This document shows positions 53,984 through 61,303 of a DNA stretch of 64,000 bases, piece after piece; positions within the stretch are counted from its first letter, which is position 1; each line of letters starts with the position of its first letter. The notes beneath the pieces were generated by a model. That model was not told the origin of the DNA and searched no databases. It worked only from the letters and a program-made list of their open reading frames with translations. The DNA is from a virus: IMG/VR virus record IMGVR_UViG_3300012271_000005, positions 1 to 64,000 of that record. The stretch is one strand, 5' to 3'. A program made the position numbers and the translations under genes.

Positions 53984-56614
53984 CTAGAGGACTTGGAGTC
54001 CCAGGATGTGGTCGTAGATGAGGGTGACGGATACCGGGGCGCCCTTGGGGGAGAGCTTGGTCATGTTGACCCTCCACGCGTCGGCGGGTGCGCTGAGGTC
54101 GTCCACGGTCACGATCAACACGGAGTCGGTAGAGTGGAACGGGAGCTGCGCCAAAAGTTCGTGCTGCTCCGGGCTCGGGTCGAGCCGCTCTCCGGCCATG
54201 TACATGGGGATAGCGATGCCAGAGGCCTTGATGCCTCCGTTGTGGATACGCCGGAGTCGATCGCCGTCAACGAAGTGGACCTCCCAGATGCACGTAGGGA
54301 TGGCGTCTCGGGTGTGTATGGCCACGTTCTTACCCCACTTGCTGACCGACTCACGGTAGCTGCGGGTGAAGTCGAGAGACCCCAAAACAGCCGATGCTCG
54401 CGTCTCCTGGTCACGGGCGGTGGAGGCTTGGTGCGAGCGGGCCAGACCGGCCGGAATCAGTGCGTTGATGTCGTCCAGGATCTCACGCGTATGGGTGGGA
54501 AGCTCCCAGGACCTCAAGGCACACATCGCCGCGCTGGCGTACACACGGCCTGCATCCCCATAGACGTAAGATGTCCCCCCATGATGAGGGGAGCCGCTGA
54601 GCCATTGAGCGTGTGGAGTCCCGGCCAAGGAGGGCGTGAACAGGCCCATCTCGACGTGCACCTCTTCCCCACTCTCGTGACGCAGGACGCGACCCGAGCG
54701 CTGAATCAGGAGGTCGGCCTCGCATACATCGGAGACGCCCCAGTCAAAGCTGACATCCAAAGACTCCTGGAGCACCTGCGTGCATATGACGATGTAGCCC
54801 TCACGCTCTTGGGGATCGGCGCCCTTACCGAAGCGACGCAGCACCTCGGCGTCACGTACCTCACGGTGTCCGACCGTGTAGCGAGAGTGCAGCAAGAGCA
54901 CTCGGTCATACCCTGACAAGGCTTCATAGGCCGCACAGGCGGCGCGCACGGTGTTTCGGAACCACACCACCGCCTCACCTCGGTTGGCTCGCCGGTGCAG
55001 CTCTTCCACGATGGGGTCGAGCCCACGCCGATCCTCTTCAAAGACGTTCCAGTGCACGTGCCGGATCTGGTGTGCGTCCACCGAGACCACGTTGATGTGG
55101 CCGCTGGAGCTGACGTGCGTGAGCGCGGGCAAGGGGACATCGGGGAGGTCTACAACCTCTCCTCGATACGCGGAGGCGAGCGCGCGGCGTGTCTTGGAGT
55201 CGCAGGTGGCGCTCATGGCGATCACGGGCTGTCCCTGTCGCCCGCAGTAGGCGAGCAGGTTACAGAGCAGAGGGAGCATGTGAGCGTCGAAGGCGTGGAC
55301 CTCATCTATCAGAAGCACGGTACGGGTGAGCGCGCTCAGTCGCATGGGCGCAAAGTATCGCCCGATCGTCGCCAGGAGGGCTTGGTCTATTGTGCAGACA
55401 TTGATTTGCGAGAACATGCTCTGTCGGGAGGACTTGAGCAGCCACTCGGAGGCGCTAATCAGGCCTCCATTCGAGTTGCGTTGAGCCTTCCACGGCTTGA
55501 ATTCACTTCGAGTCGAGTGAATGAGCGCCATCGTGACGGGCTCATCAAAGGTTGCCTCCGTCCAGGCGTGCGCACGCCCGTAGAGGCCGTTGGCGGTAGC
55601 GCGAGTAGGCAACGCCAACGTCAGCCCTTTGTAGTCGCCATCACGCATCATCTGACGCGCGAGCGCGAGCCCTACCTCCGTCTTACCCGCCCCCGTAGAG
55701 GCCTCGATGAGGACAAACCCGTCCGCAGAACTCAAGAGGGTCTCAGCACCTACCTGGAGAGGCCGAGGTTCCCAGGTATCGTCGAGGAGACCGCTCCAGA
55801 AGGAGTAGGTGGTAGAGAGGGGCGTGTAGAGGATCTCCACGTCTGTACACGCCCTCTCCGCTTGAGGCTGTGCGATGGTCTCCCAATAAGCTCTCGGGTC
55901 CATACGCGCGCCACGCAGCGGGAAGTATTCAGGCGTGGAGCCCAGCCAATCCGAGATCATCCCGACGCCCGCCAGGAGGTAGCTCGCGAAAGGCAGGTCC
56001 GGAGGGTTGGAGTAGTCGCCACGCATGGGTCCAAATACGCCCTGGATGATTTCGGAGAGGTACGCAGTCAGGCGCTCGTCGCACCCAGGCACTCCCCACT
56101 GGAGCTGAGCCGTACGTGGGGTGGCGCCTTCTCGCTTCTGATGAGGCAAGGCGTAGCCGTGATGGCTCAGCGCGCTATGCAGCAGCGTCGTGATGTGGCG
56201 TCGTTCCTGACGCCCAGTACCGCTCTTGAGGTACTCCCGGATCACGTTCCTGCGTTCCCATCCCACCAGATCGTGACGGGCTTCGGTCTCACGCGCACCA
56301 TCAGGCTGGGGGGTGATATCCAGGAGCGTACAGGCGGGTGCGCTTCGAGCCTGGAAGTTGTCCGTGAGCTTACCGATGTCATGGCAAGCGTAGAGCATGG
56401 GGAGGTCATGCCACAGGTCGTACATGCTCACACCCAAGGCCTCCGACAAGGGACGCCACCAACGCTCCTCGTGCCTGAGCAAGTGATTCACGACCGCCGC
56501 GACGTCGAGGTTATGATACACCACGCGGTGAATGGCAGTCACGGCCTCTTGTGAGCCGGGAGGCTGGTCTGTCTTGGCCCAACAGTCCCACATACCGATA
56601 GGTTTGGTCGTCAT
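53984..56614 (-). CDS. cas3: Cas3, HD nuclease-helicase
   Basis: 876 residues, usual length. The HD nuclease domain is at the N-terminus (MWDCWAKTDQPPGSQEAVTA; YACHDIGKLTDNFQ). Helicase motifs: EASTGAGKTEVGLALARQMM (Walker A), LLIDEVHAFDAHML (DEVH), IAMSATCDSK (motif III), CTQVLQESLDVSFD and LIQRSGRVLRHE (motif VI). Cas3 is recruited by Cascade and degrades target DNA. All key residues seen are intact, so interference should work. Its ATG overlaps the upstream stop (ATGA). Confidence 0.96.
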   Translation of the reverse strand: MTTKPIGMWDCWAKTDQPPGSQEAVTAIHRVVYHNLDVAAVVNHLLRHEERWWRPLSEALGVSMYDLWHDLPMLYACHDIGKLTDNFQARSAPACTLLDITPQPDGARETEARHDLVGWERRNVIREYLKSGTGRQERRHITTLLHSALSHHGYALPHQKREGATPRTAQLQWGVPGCDERLTAYLSEIIQGVFGPMRGDYSNPPDLPFASYLLAGVGMISDWLGSTPEYFPLRGARMDPRAYWETIAQPQAERACTDVEILYTPLSTTYSFWSGLLDDTWEPRPLQVGAETLLSSADGFVLIEASTGAGKTEVGLALARQMMRDGDYKGLTLALPTRATANGLYGRAHAWTEATFDEPVTMALIHSTRSEFKPWKAQRNSNGGLISASEWLLKSSRQSMFSQINVCTIDQALLATIGRYFAPMRLSALTRTVLLIDEVHAFDAHMLPLLCNLLAYCGRQGQPVIAMSATCDSKTRRALASAYRGEVVDLPDVPLPALTHVSSSGHINVVSVDAHQIRHVHWNVFEEDRRGLDPIVEELHRRANRGEAVVWFRNTVRAACAAYEALSGYDRVLLLHSRYTVGHREVRDAEVLRRFGKGADPQEREGYIVICTQVLQESLDVSFDWGVSDVCEADLLIQRSGRVLRHESGEEVHVEMGLFTPSLAGTPHAQWLSGSPHHGGTSYVYGDAGRVYASAAMCALRSWELPTHTREILDDINALIPAGLARSHQASTARDQETRASAVLGSLDFTRSYRESVSKWGKNVAIHTRDAIPTCIWEVHFVDGDRLRRIHNGGIKASGIAIPMYMAGERLDPSPEQHELLAQLPFHSTDSVLIVTVDDLSAPADAWRVNMTKLSPKGAPVSVTLIYDHILGLQVL

Positions 56615-56877
56615 GTAGCTCTCAGCTTGGCGAGATGAATGGCGTGCTTGTATTTGGCCGATTCCACGTAGGTGGAGCTTCCCAGGAGCTTCGAGCCTCC
56701 TGACGAAGAGAAGAAGCGGGCGAGGTAGGGGGGGTTCTTCTTGTAGGAGGTCTCGGAGCGGTGAATCTCCATACGACCCTCGGGGACCTCACATGTGAAG
56801 TAGCGCGTAAGCCCAGCGGGACCGTGAACTTCCCATTGCAGCGTCTTGGAGAGCTTCTCGGCAGCCGTGATTTCCAT
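56611..56877 (-). CDS. Small protein coupled to cas3, 88 aa
   Basis: Starts at the ATG fused to the zinc-ribbon stop (TGATG) and ends in the cas3 start (ATGA). Sequence: MEITAAEKLSKTLQWEVHGP, then CEVPEGRMEIHRSETSYKKN, ending KYKHAIHLAKLRAT; beta-rich with a basic end. No known family. The tight coupling says it is made with Cas3 and may modulate or chaperone it. Confidence 0.65.
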   Translation of the reverse strand: MEITAAEKLSKTLQWEVHGPAGLTRYFTCEVPEGRMEIHRSETSYKKNPPYLARFFSSSGGSKLLGSSTYVESAKYKHAIHLAKLRAT

Positions 56878-57245
56878 CAAGCCACCTCTACGGGCGCGCC
56901 GCACAGGTGGCAGAACTGCGAGGCGGGGATCAGCTCAGTCCCGCAGTTGTGGCAATACACGGCCTTACGGGGACCCTCCACCTCGAACTCCCCGAGCAGG
57001 TCGAGGTACGTATCATCCCTGCATCCCGCCAAGGAGAGTCGAATGCCGGGGAGGAGGTCGTCGTGGTGGTAGTCATGACCCTTGTGCAACAAGGTCGCGT
57101 TGTCTGCGTTGGGGGGACCCTGGAGGTCATTGACCCTACGCCCTCCAGGCTTGAAGACCCATAGCCGCACGGGGTACCCTCGATCAAACTCCAGCTCTCC
57201 GGTGCGACCTGTTGTGGATGCGACTTCATACTCATGATGTTTCAT
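56877..57245 (-). CDS. Zinc-ribbon protein, first gene of cas3 operon
   Basis: 122 residues; ATG behind AGGAGGTTGAGAT. The last 35 residues form a zinc ribbon: VYCHNCGTELIPASQFCHLCGAP (C-x-x-C ... C-x-x-C). The N-terminal ~85 residues look beta-rich (RLWVFKPGGRR; RLSLAGCRDDTYLDLLGEFE). It is the first gene under the strong cas promoter, so a regulatory role for CRISPR-Cas is possible. Not a known Cas family that I recognise. Confidence 0.65.
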   Translation of the reverse strand: MKHHEYEVASTTGRTGELEFDRGYPVRLWVFKPGGRRVNDLQGPPNADNATLLHKGHDYHHDDLLPGIRLSLAGCRDDTYLDLLGEFEVEGPRKAVYCHNCGTELIPASQFCHLCGAPVEVA

Positions 57246-57248
57246 ATC

Positions 57249-57286
57249 TCAACCTCCTGTGGTCTGTATATACCACAGGAGGTTGA
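57249..57286. repeat. 15-bp perfect inverted repeat at the cas promoter
   Basis: Arms TCAACCTCCTGTGGT and ACCACAGGAGGTTGA flank 8 bp. It covers the -10 region and the ribosome binding site of the zinc-ribbon gene, so it is a candidate operator or RNA hairpin that hides that site. Confidence 0.8.
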
Positions 57287-57295
57287 AGCTGTAAA
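57267..57295 (-). promoter_or_regulatory. Phage-family promoter of the cas operon
   Basis: Reverse strand: TTTACA, 17 bp ending CCTGTGG, TATATA. It begins where the last repeat of array 3 ends and drives zinc-ribbon, 88-aa gene, cas3 and probably cas7-cas6e. Confidence 0.8.
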
Positions 57296-57628
57296 AGGAA
57301 AACCCCACGTGTGTGGGGAAGGGGCGCGTAACTGCGGGGGAGGTCGTAGGAGCAGGGGAACATCCCCGCGTGTGCGGGGAAGGGCAACTGTATCAACTCA
57401 GCGTCCGGGAGTACGTGGGAACATCCCCGCGTGTGCGGGGAAGGGTTTTTGGGCGATCTTGCCCCTTTGGATGATCGGGGAACATCCCCGCGTGTGCGGG
57501 GAAGGGTTGAGCGTGTCGGCGGCGTCGTCGAGGGCGTAGGGGACATCCCCGCGTGTGCGGGGAAGGGGCGCTGACGCGCTCCCCCAAGACCGTGATCGTG
57601 GGGACATCCCCGCGTGTGCGGGGAAGGG
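57295..57628 (-). CRISPR. CRISPR array 3 (type I-E), 6 repeats
   Basis: Six repeats with exact 61-bp period; cores begin at 57303, 57364, 57425, 57486, 57547 and 57608. On the reverse strand: CCCTT, core CCCCGCACACGCGGGG, handle ATGTTCCC (or ATGTCCCC near the leader). The leader-distal repeat is changed to CCCCACACACGTGGGG and is followed by TTTTCCTTTT, so it can fold as a terminator. Five 32-nt spacers. It reads towards the cas operon. Confidence 0.97.
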
Positions 57629-57768
57629 TCTGTGCCAAGAAGTCACATGCGTTAGATCGCGTAAGTATTCGGTTTTCAAAGACTTCTCAGATCCAGCGCC
57701 GTTCGGTGCCACCCTTGAGCGACCTCTCCGAGGTCCTTATGGTAACCTTGGAGAGGGAGACCTGTCAA
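57629..57768 (-). promoter_or_regulatory. CRISPR leader, family A, array 3
   Basis: Reverse strand: TTGACA, 18 bp, TACCAT, then GTGGCACCGAAC, AAGTCTTTGAAAACCGAATA and ATGTGACTTCTTGGCACAG before the first repeat. The order is the same as in arrays 1 and 4. Confidence 0.8.
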
Positions 57769-57799
57769 GCCTCTTTCACAGCCTCGAAGAACACGGGGA

Positions 57800-57828
57800 G
57801 GGGACATCCCCGCGTGTACGGGGAAGAG
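57800..57828 (-). CRISPR. Solo CRISPR repeat upstream of array 3
   Basis: One repeat, reverse strand: CTCTT, core CCCCGTACACGCGGGG, handle ATGTCCCC. It is preceded by a decayed family A leader (TATGGCACAGA remains) and followed, after ~30 bp, by the array 3 promoter TTGACA. It looks like an array that lost all spacers. Confidence 0.85.
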
Positions 57829-57975
57829 TCTGTGCCATACGTGTGAACTTGAGCATGGGGAAGTCCTCAAAGAAGAAGTAGGGGTCCACGGATTTTCGAG
57901 GGTAGCGAAAAAAGCAGCATTGGTAACCTCTTTTGGCAGGGATACCACAACCACCTCCCCCACGTCAAGGGGGTA
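57829..57975 (-). promoter_or_regulatory. Decayed family A leader with phage-family promoter
   Basis: Holds the TGGCACAGA block next to the solo repeat, a GAGGTTACCAAT block like the leader -10, and, further up at 57939-57968, TTGACG, 18 bp ending GTTGTGG, TATCCC on the reverse strand. No gene is seen here. The promoter could transcribe the solo repeat and array 3. Confidence 0.6.
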
Positions 57976-58572
57976 TTACGTGCTCCAACGTGCGCCGTGG
58001 AACGTGTGCTCCACATCTCGTCCAGCCTGATCCGGGAAGACGGGATGCTGGGCAGAGTAGCCCAAGGTCAGGAGCTTGAGGTAGGCCATGTAGCAGGGGT
58101 TGAACAGGACCTTGATGTCGAAGTGGTTGAGCCCTGACCCCTTACACTTCTGCTCCAGCGTGGAGATGTAGGGACACGTGATCTCCGTGCTGTCCCAGTT
58201 GTATCCTTCCACGAAGGCGGAAGCGGCGGCATCCTCCGCCCACTGTCGAACCTTGGTGAGGGTGTCCAGGGGGCGATCACGAACTCGTCGGTGCTTGATC
58301 GCCTCCTCAAACACCAGATCGTATTCACGCTGGAGGTAGTCCTGAAGACGCAACCCCTTCGAGGCGGAGGTACGACGTGGGCGAGCCCCAGCACCAAGAG
58401 CTGCTTCACGTGCAAGCGTGAGGGTCTCCTCCTTGGTTCGGTAGCTCGGATCTTCGGCCGTGATCAGGCCCGCCTGGATGGCGGTCGTAATCGCGACGCG
58501 GTAATGCGCGGTCTCTGGCTTTGTATCGTAGAACTCGACAGCTTCCAGGACGTCTTGTGCGGTGGGCTTCAT
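57976..58572 (-). CDS. Hypothetical protein, 198 aa
   Basis: ATG start at 58572. Helical N-terminal half (AITTAIQAGLITAEDPSYRT); the C-terminal half has STEITCPYISTLEQKCKGSG with two Cys. The basic patch EAIKHRRVRDRPL could bind nucleic acid. It lies between CRISPR elements; no known motif was recognised. Confidence 0.6.
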   Translation of the reverse strand: MKPTAQDVLEAVEFYDTKPETAHYRVAITTAIQAGLITAEDPSYRTKEETLTLAREAALGAGARPRRTSASKGLRLQDYLQREYDLVFEEAIKHRRVRDRPLDTLTKVRQWAEDAAASAFVEGYNWDSTEITCPYISTLEQKCKGSGLNHFDIKVLFNPCYMAYLKLLTLGYSAQHPVFPDQAGRDVEHTFHGARWST

Positions 58573-58625
58573 TTGAAGGCTCCAGGTTGTAGATAGAGTT
58601 AAGGATCGCGCTCTTGTTGCTTGCC

Positions 58626-59000
58626 TCAGGATTTACTTCCAATGCGTAGGGCGGTACCCGAGCGCGCGTTGCCACCCACGCTCAAGCATGTGAGAGAGGT
58701 ACCCGCGCGTACATCACCTGCGATGCCCTCCCCTACAGTCACGCTGCCTCCCGCCTTCACCTCTCCCGTCACACTGCCCCTTTCCACGTGTACGGACCCC
58801 ACATCGCCAGGGAGGGTCACGCGGAACTCTTCATTGTCCGTGACCACCTCTCCATGCACTTCATCATCGACGAGGATTGTGTACCGTACGACGACCTTCA
58901 CGCCCTTCCGCTCTTCGCGCGTCCCACCTCCAATAGAAATGTGCGCGCCCGAGATGGTAGAGTTGGAGATGTTCCCCGAGATCGTGATGTTCTTGCTCAT
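58626..59000 (-). CDS. Beta-helical, bactofilin-like protein
   Basis: 124 residues; ATG behind CAGGAGAAAGGCAC. The C-terminal half repeats short 'G-x-V-x-x-G' turns (GSVHVERGSVTGEVKAGGSV, TVGEGIAGDVRAGTSL), typical of a right-handed beta helix as in bactofilins and related small phage proteins. The N-terminus SKNITISGNISNSTISGAHI also repeats. It could form a polymer or small fibre. Confidence 0.6.
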   Translation of the reverse strand: MSKNITISGNISNSTISGAHISIGGGTREERKGVKVVVRYTILVDDEVHGEVVTDNEEFRVTLPGDVGSVHVERGSVTGEVKAGGSVTVGEGIAGDVRAGTSLTCLSVGGNARSGTALRIGSKS

Positions 59001-59035
59001 GTGCCTTTCTCCTGAGTGTGAAACGGGTCAGATAG

Positions 59036-59065
59036 GATGTACCACAGCACATGAGCGATGGTAAA
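59036..59065 (-). promoter_or_regulatory. Phage-family promoter, reverse strand
   Basis: Reverse strand: TTTACC, 18 bp ending GCTGTGG, TACATC. It drives the beta-helical gene and begins just after the terminator of the gene before it. Confidence 0.65.
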
Positions 59066-59070
59066 GCACG

Positions 59071-59122
59071 AAAAAGCCCCTCCGTGCGGCAGCTCTTCAG
59101 CTACGACATGGAGGGGCTTTGA
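59071..59122 (-). terminator. Terminator after the 119-aa gene
   Basis: Stem AAAGCCCCTCC / GGAGGGGCTTT with a ~25-nt loop; on the reverse strand it is followed by TTTTTCG. Confidence 0.75.
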
Positions 59123-59133
59123 GGGGTCGATCT

Positions 59134-59493
59134 TCAGACGCTCAGGGAGGCCTTGCCGTAGTACGAGTTGGACATCGCGGACGCCTTCCAGCCCCACTCG
59201 TCACGGCAATACTGCAAGAACTGAGACCGCTCCAGAACCACCTCTTCCTTGACAGACATGCTGAACATGTCGATCACCTCCTCGTAGTCCTTGACATGGC
59301 TCGTAGGGCACTGACCCTCAAGCCTCTTGAGCTTCCGGGGGAAGGACGTGAGGTCCGAGACATCCATCTCCTCACACGTCTCCTGGAGGTCCTCGCGCCA
59401 CAGCTTGAGCGCCTCCAGGTAAGTCTTCTCGTGCGTCTCCATGTTAGCTTCGAGTCGCTCCAGCAACTCCTCCGTCTTGACCGTAACCTGCAT
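59134..59493 (-). CDS. Hypothetical helical protein, 119 aa
   Basis: The ATG at 59493, behind AGAGGTGG, gives MQVTVKTEELLERLEANMET. Upstream in-frame starts are possible but have no ribosome site. Helical, with a long charged run (THEKTYLEALKLWREDLQET). The end SNSYYGKASLSV is unusual. Function unknown. Confidence 0.6.
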   Translation of the reverse strand: MQVTVKTEELLERLEANMETHEKTYLEALKLWREDLQETCEEMDVSDLTSFPRKLKRLEGQCPTSHVKDYEEVIDMFSMSVKEEVVLERSQFLQYCRDEWGWKASAMSNSYYGKASLSV

Positions 59494-59600
59494 CTCTCCA
59501 CCTCTGTACATGCCCATCTTGATATCCTCGATCGCGAGTGAGCGTCGAAGGTAACTCAGACATGCCTCGCCGTCAAGTCGGGGGGTATCTTGAAAGAGGC

Positions 59601-59760
59601 TTGACACATCCGGCGTGTTGCGGTTACAGTAATGAAGCCTGGAGCGGTGGAGAGCGGTGGAGAGCGGTGGAGAGCGGTGACCTTGTTTGGCACCGAACCT
59701 GAGAAGTCTTTGAAAACCGAATACTTACGTCATTCCGCTCATGTGACTTCTTGGCACAGA
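59601..59760 (+). promoter_or_regulatory. CRISPR leader, family A, array 4
   Basis: TTGACA, 18 bp, TACAGT, then four tandem 10-bp GAGCGGTGGA copies, then TTTGGCACCGAACC, AAGTCTTTGAAAACCGAATA and ATGTGACTTCTTGGCACAG. AGAAGTC and GACTTCT form a 7-bp inverted pair bounding the conserved part. Confidence 0.85.
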
Positions 59761-60358
59761 CCTTTCCCCACGCACGTGGGGATGTTCCCATGTAGCAAGA
59801 CATGTAGTAGGAGGCGCTGGGCCTTTCCCCACGCACGTGGGGATGTTCCCTACAGGAGTTCCTTGGGGGCTATCTGAGGGGGCCTTTCCCCACGCACGTG
59901 GGGATGTTCCCGTGGGGCGGTCTGGATGAGGCAGGCATCCTCACCTTTCCCCACGCACGTGGGGATGTTCCGCGTCCGCATCAAGGGCCGCAACCTGGGT
60001 GGGCCCTTTCCCCACGCACGTGGGGATGTTCCCTCACCTCGAAGGGTCCCCGCCCCCTCAAAGTCCCTTTCCCCACGCACGTGGGGATGTTCCCTTCCTC
60101 CAGGATCTCAGTGTCTTCGGGAACGTCCTTTCCCCACGCACGTGGGGCTGTTCCTGTTCCTGTTCCTGTTCCTGTTCCGCCTTGGCTCCCAGGACCATCG
60201 CTCGTGACGAGCCCTTCCCCGTACACGCGGGGGTGTTCCCTCTGTGCTACCGCAGCGTCGACCTTGGCCCCCTTCCCCGCACACGCGGGGATGTCCCGTC
60301 CAAAATCGTCCGTGGTCCCCCGTGAGGCCCTCTTCCCCACGCACGTGGGGACTTTGTT
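59761..60358 (+). CRISPR. CRISPR array 4 (type I-E), 10 repeats, composite
   Basis: Cores begin at 59766, 59827, 59888, 59949, 60010, 60071, 60132, 60217, 60275 and 60335. The first seven have core CCCCACGCACGTGGGG and handle ATGTTCCC, period 61. The seventh ends in four extra TGTTCC copies, widening the gap to 85. Then come one CCCCGTACACGCGGGG, one CCCCGCACACGCGGGG and one CCCCACGCACGTGGGG repeat with irregular spacing (58 and 60), as in arrays 1 and 3. So a regular array is joined to remnants of another. Confidence 0.95.
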
Positions 60359-60409
60359 CCTCTCCTTATATGCTGTATCCCTGGAGACCCACCACTTTGG
60401 AGCAGGCAC

Positions 60410-61030
60410 ATGGCTTTTGATTTTCTCGGTACCTTTACGCGACCTCAGCTCGACGCGTTGGATACGTTCGTCCGTGCTCATGCCGTCAACGCGGCTCAGC
60501 GGATCACGGCTATCAAAGGGGAGATAGAGCGCCTCGGATGGCTGGAGTACGACTTCAATGAGGAGGGACAACGCGTGGGATACCGCGTCGCTCCGGAAGG
60601 CAGCACGCTCCACAGGTACGCGATGGCGTTTGCCTATGAAGGGGGAGACCTCAACGCCTTGCAGATCCGATCACGAGGAGACTGGATCTACCAGATCAAG
60701 GGGGAGTGGGACCTTCGAGAGGACGTGGCCTATGCCGGAGGCGTCCCCTCGGAGGGTGAGTACCGGGACAGCGGCGGGCTCTACAATGATCAGGAGCCCG
60801 GCACAGAGGTGGAGAGGTTCAAGGAGCTGGTGATCCCGAGCCTGAAGCGCCGGCGCGAAGACTCCGAATACCGCGTCAAGAGGACCGTGGACCGCTCCGA
60901 CCAGCTCATAGAGGAGTTGATCCTGCTCATCAAGAGGACCACAGGAGCCGAGACCCTGGACGCGTTGCGCATCAACCTGGACTTCATGCTCGCGTCCGGG
61001 GACTATCCCTCGGCCACCAGCGACACCTGA
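60410..61030 (+). CDS. Virion-region protein, 206 aa
   Basis: ATG behind GGAGCAGGCAC. The N-terminus MAFDFLGTFTRPQLDALDTF and the middle (YAMAFAYEGGDLNALQIRSR) match a pattern I recall from tail/baseplate proteins of large phages. The C-terminal third is helical (RSDQLIEELILLIKRTTGAE). Its transcript may start in the array 4 leader, as no other promoter is evident. Confidence 0.55.
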   Translation: MAFDFLGTFTRPQLDALDTFVRAHAVNAAQRITAIKGEIERLGWLEYDFNEEGQRVGYRVAPEGSTLHRYAMAFAYEGGDLNALQIRSRGDWIYQIKGEWDLREDVAYAGGVPSEGEYRDSGGLYNDQEPGTEVERFKELVIPSLKRRREDSEYRVKRTVDRSDQLIEELILLIKRTTGAETLDALRINLDFMLASGDYPSATSDT

Positions 61031-61042
61031 CCCCCCGGAGAC

Positions 61043-61303
61043 CTAATCCAGATGGAGTATGTTTCCGTCTTTGAGGGCCAACAGGTCAAGACCTGCCAGA
61101 AGGGCCTCAATGTCTATGTGCTCAGGGAGAGTCAAGACGAACATCTCTTCAACCTCCTGTAGAAGAGAGTTCTTGGGAAGACGCTTTGTGATTTCGTTCC
61201 GCGCTTCGTCCCGCCTTTTGGCGAGCTGGGCCGGAGTCTCCTCTTCAAGGGGGGGTCGGAGGGCGAAGAGATGTCTGCTCAGTGCGGCCTGCGAGTGTGT
61301 CAG
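61043..61303 (-). CDS. Hypothetical protein, 86 aa, apparent CTG start
   Basis: The frame (LTHSQAALSRHLFALRPPLE, then AKRRDEARNEITKRLPKNSL and HIDIEALLAGLDLLALKDGN) has protein-like composition and no ATG, GTG or TTG at its head. The CTG at 61303 overlaps the stop of the preceding gene as CTGA, the same arrangement as the ATGA junctions elsewhere. An internal ATG behind AGGAGGTTGAAGAG would make only 33 residues. Start choice is uncertain. Confidence 0.5.
   Translation of the reverse strand: MTHSQAALSRHLFALRPPLEEETPAQLAKRRDEARNEITKRLPKNSLLQEVEEMFVLTLPEHIDIEALLAGLDLLALKDGNILHLD

Noticed and set aside
54995-56554. 519-residue forward frame over cas3
   Set aside because: Shadow of cas3, which has intact HD and helicase motifs.
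57232-57712. Frames across array 3
   Set aside because: Periodic repeat translations; no ribosome sites.
59850-60613. Frames across array 4
   Set aside because: Periodic repeat translations on both strands, running into the real gene at 60410.
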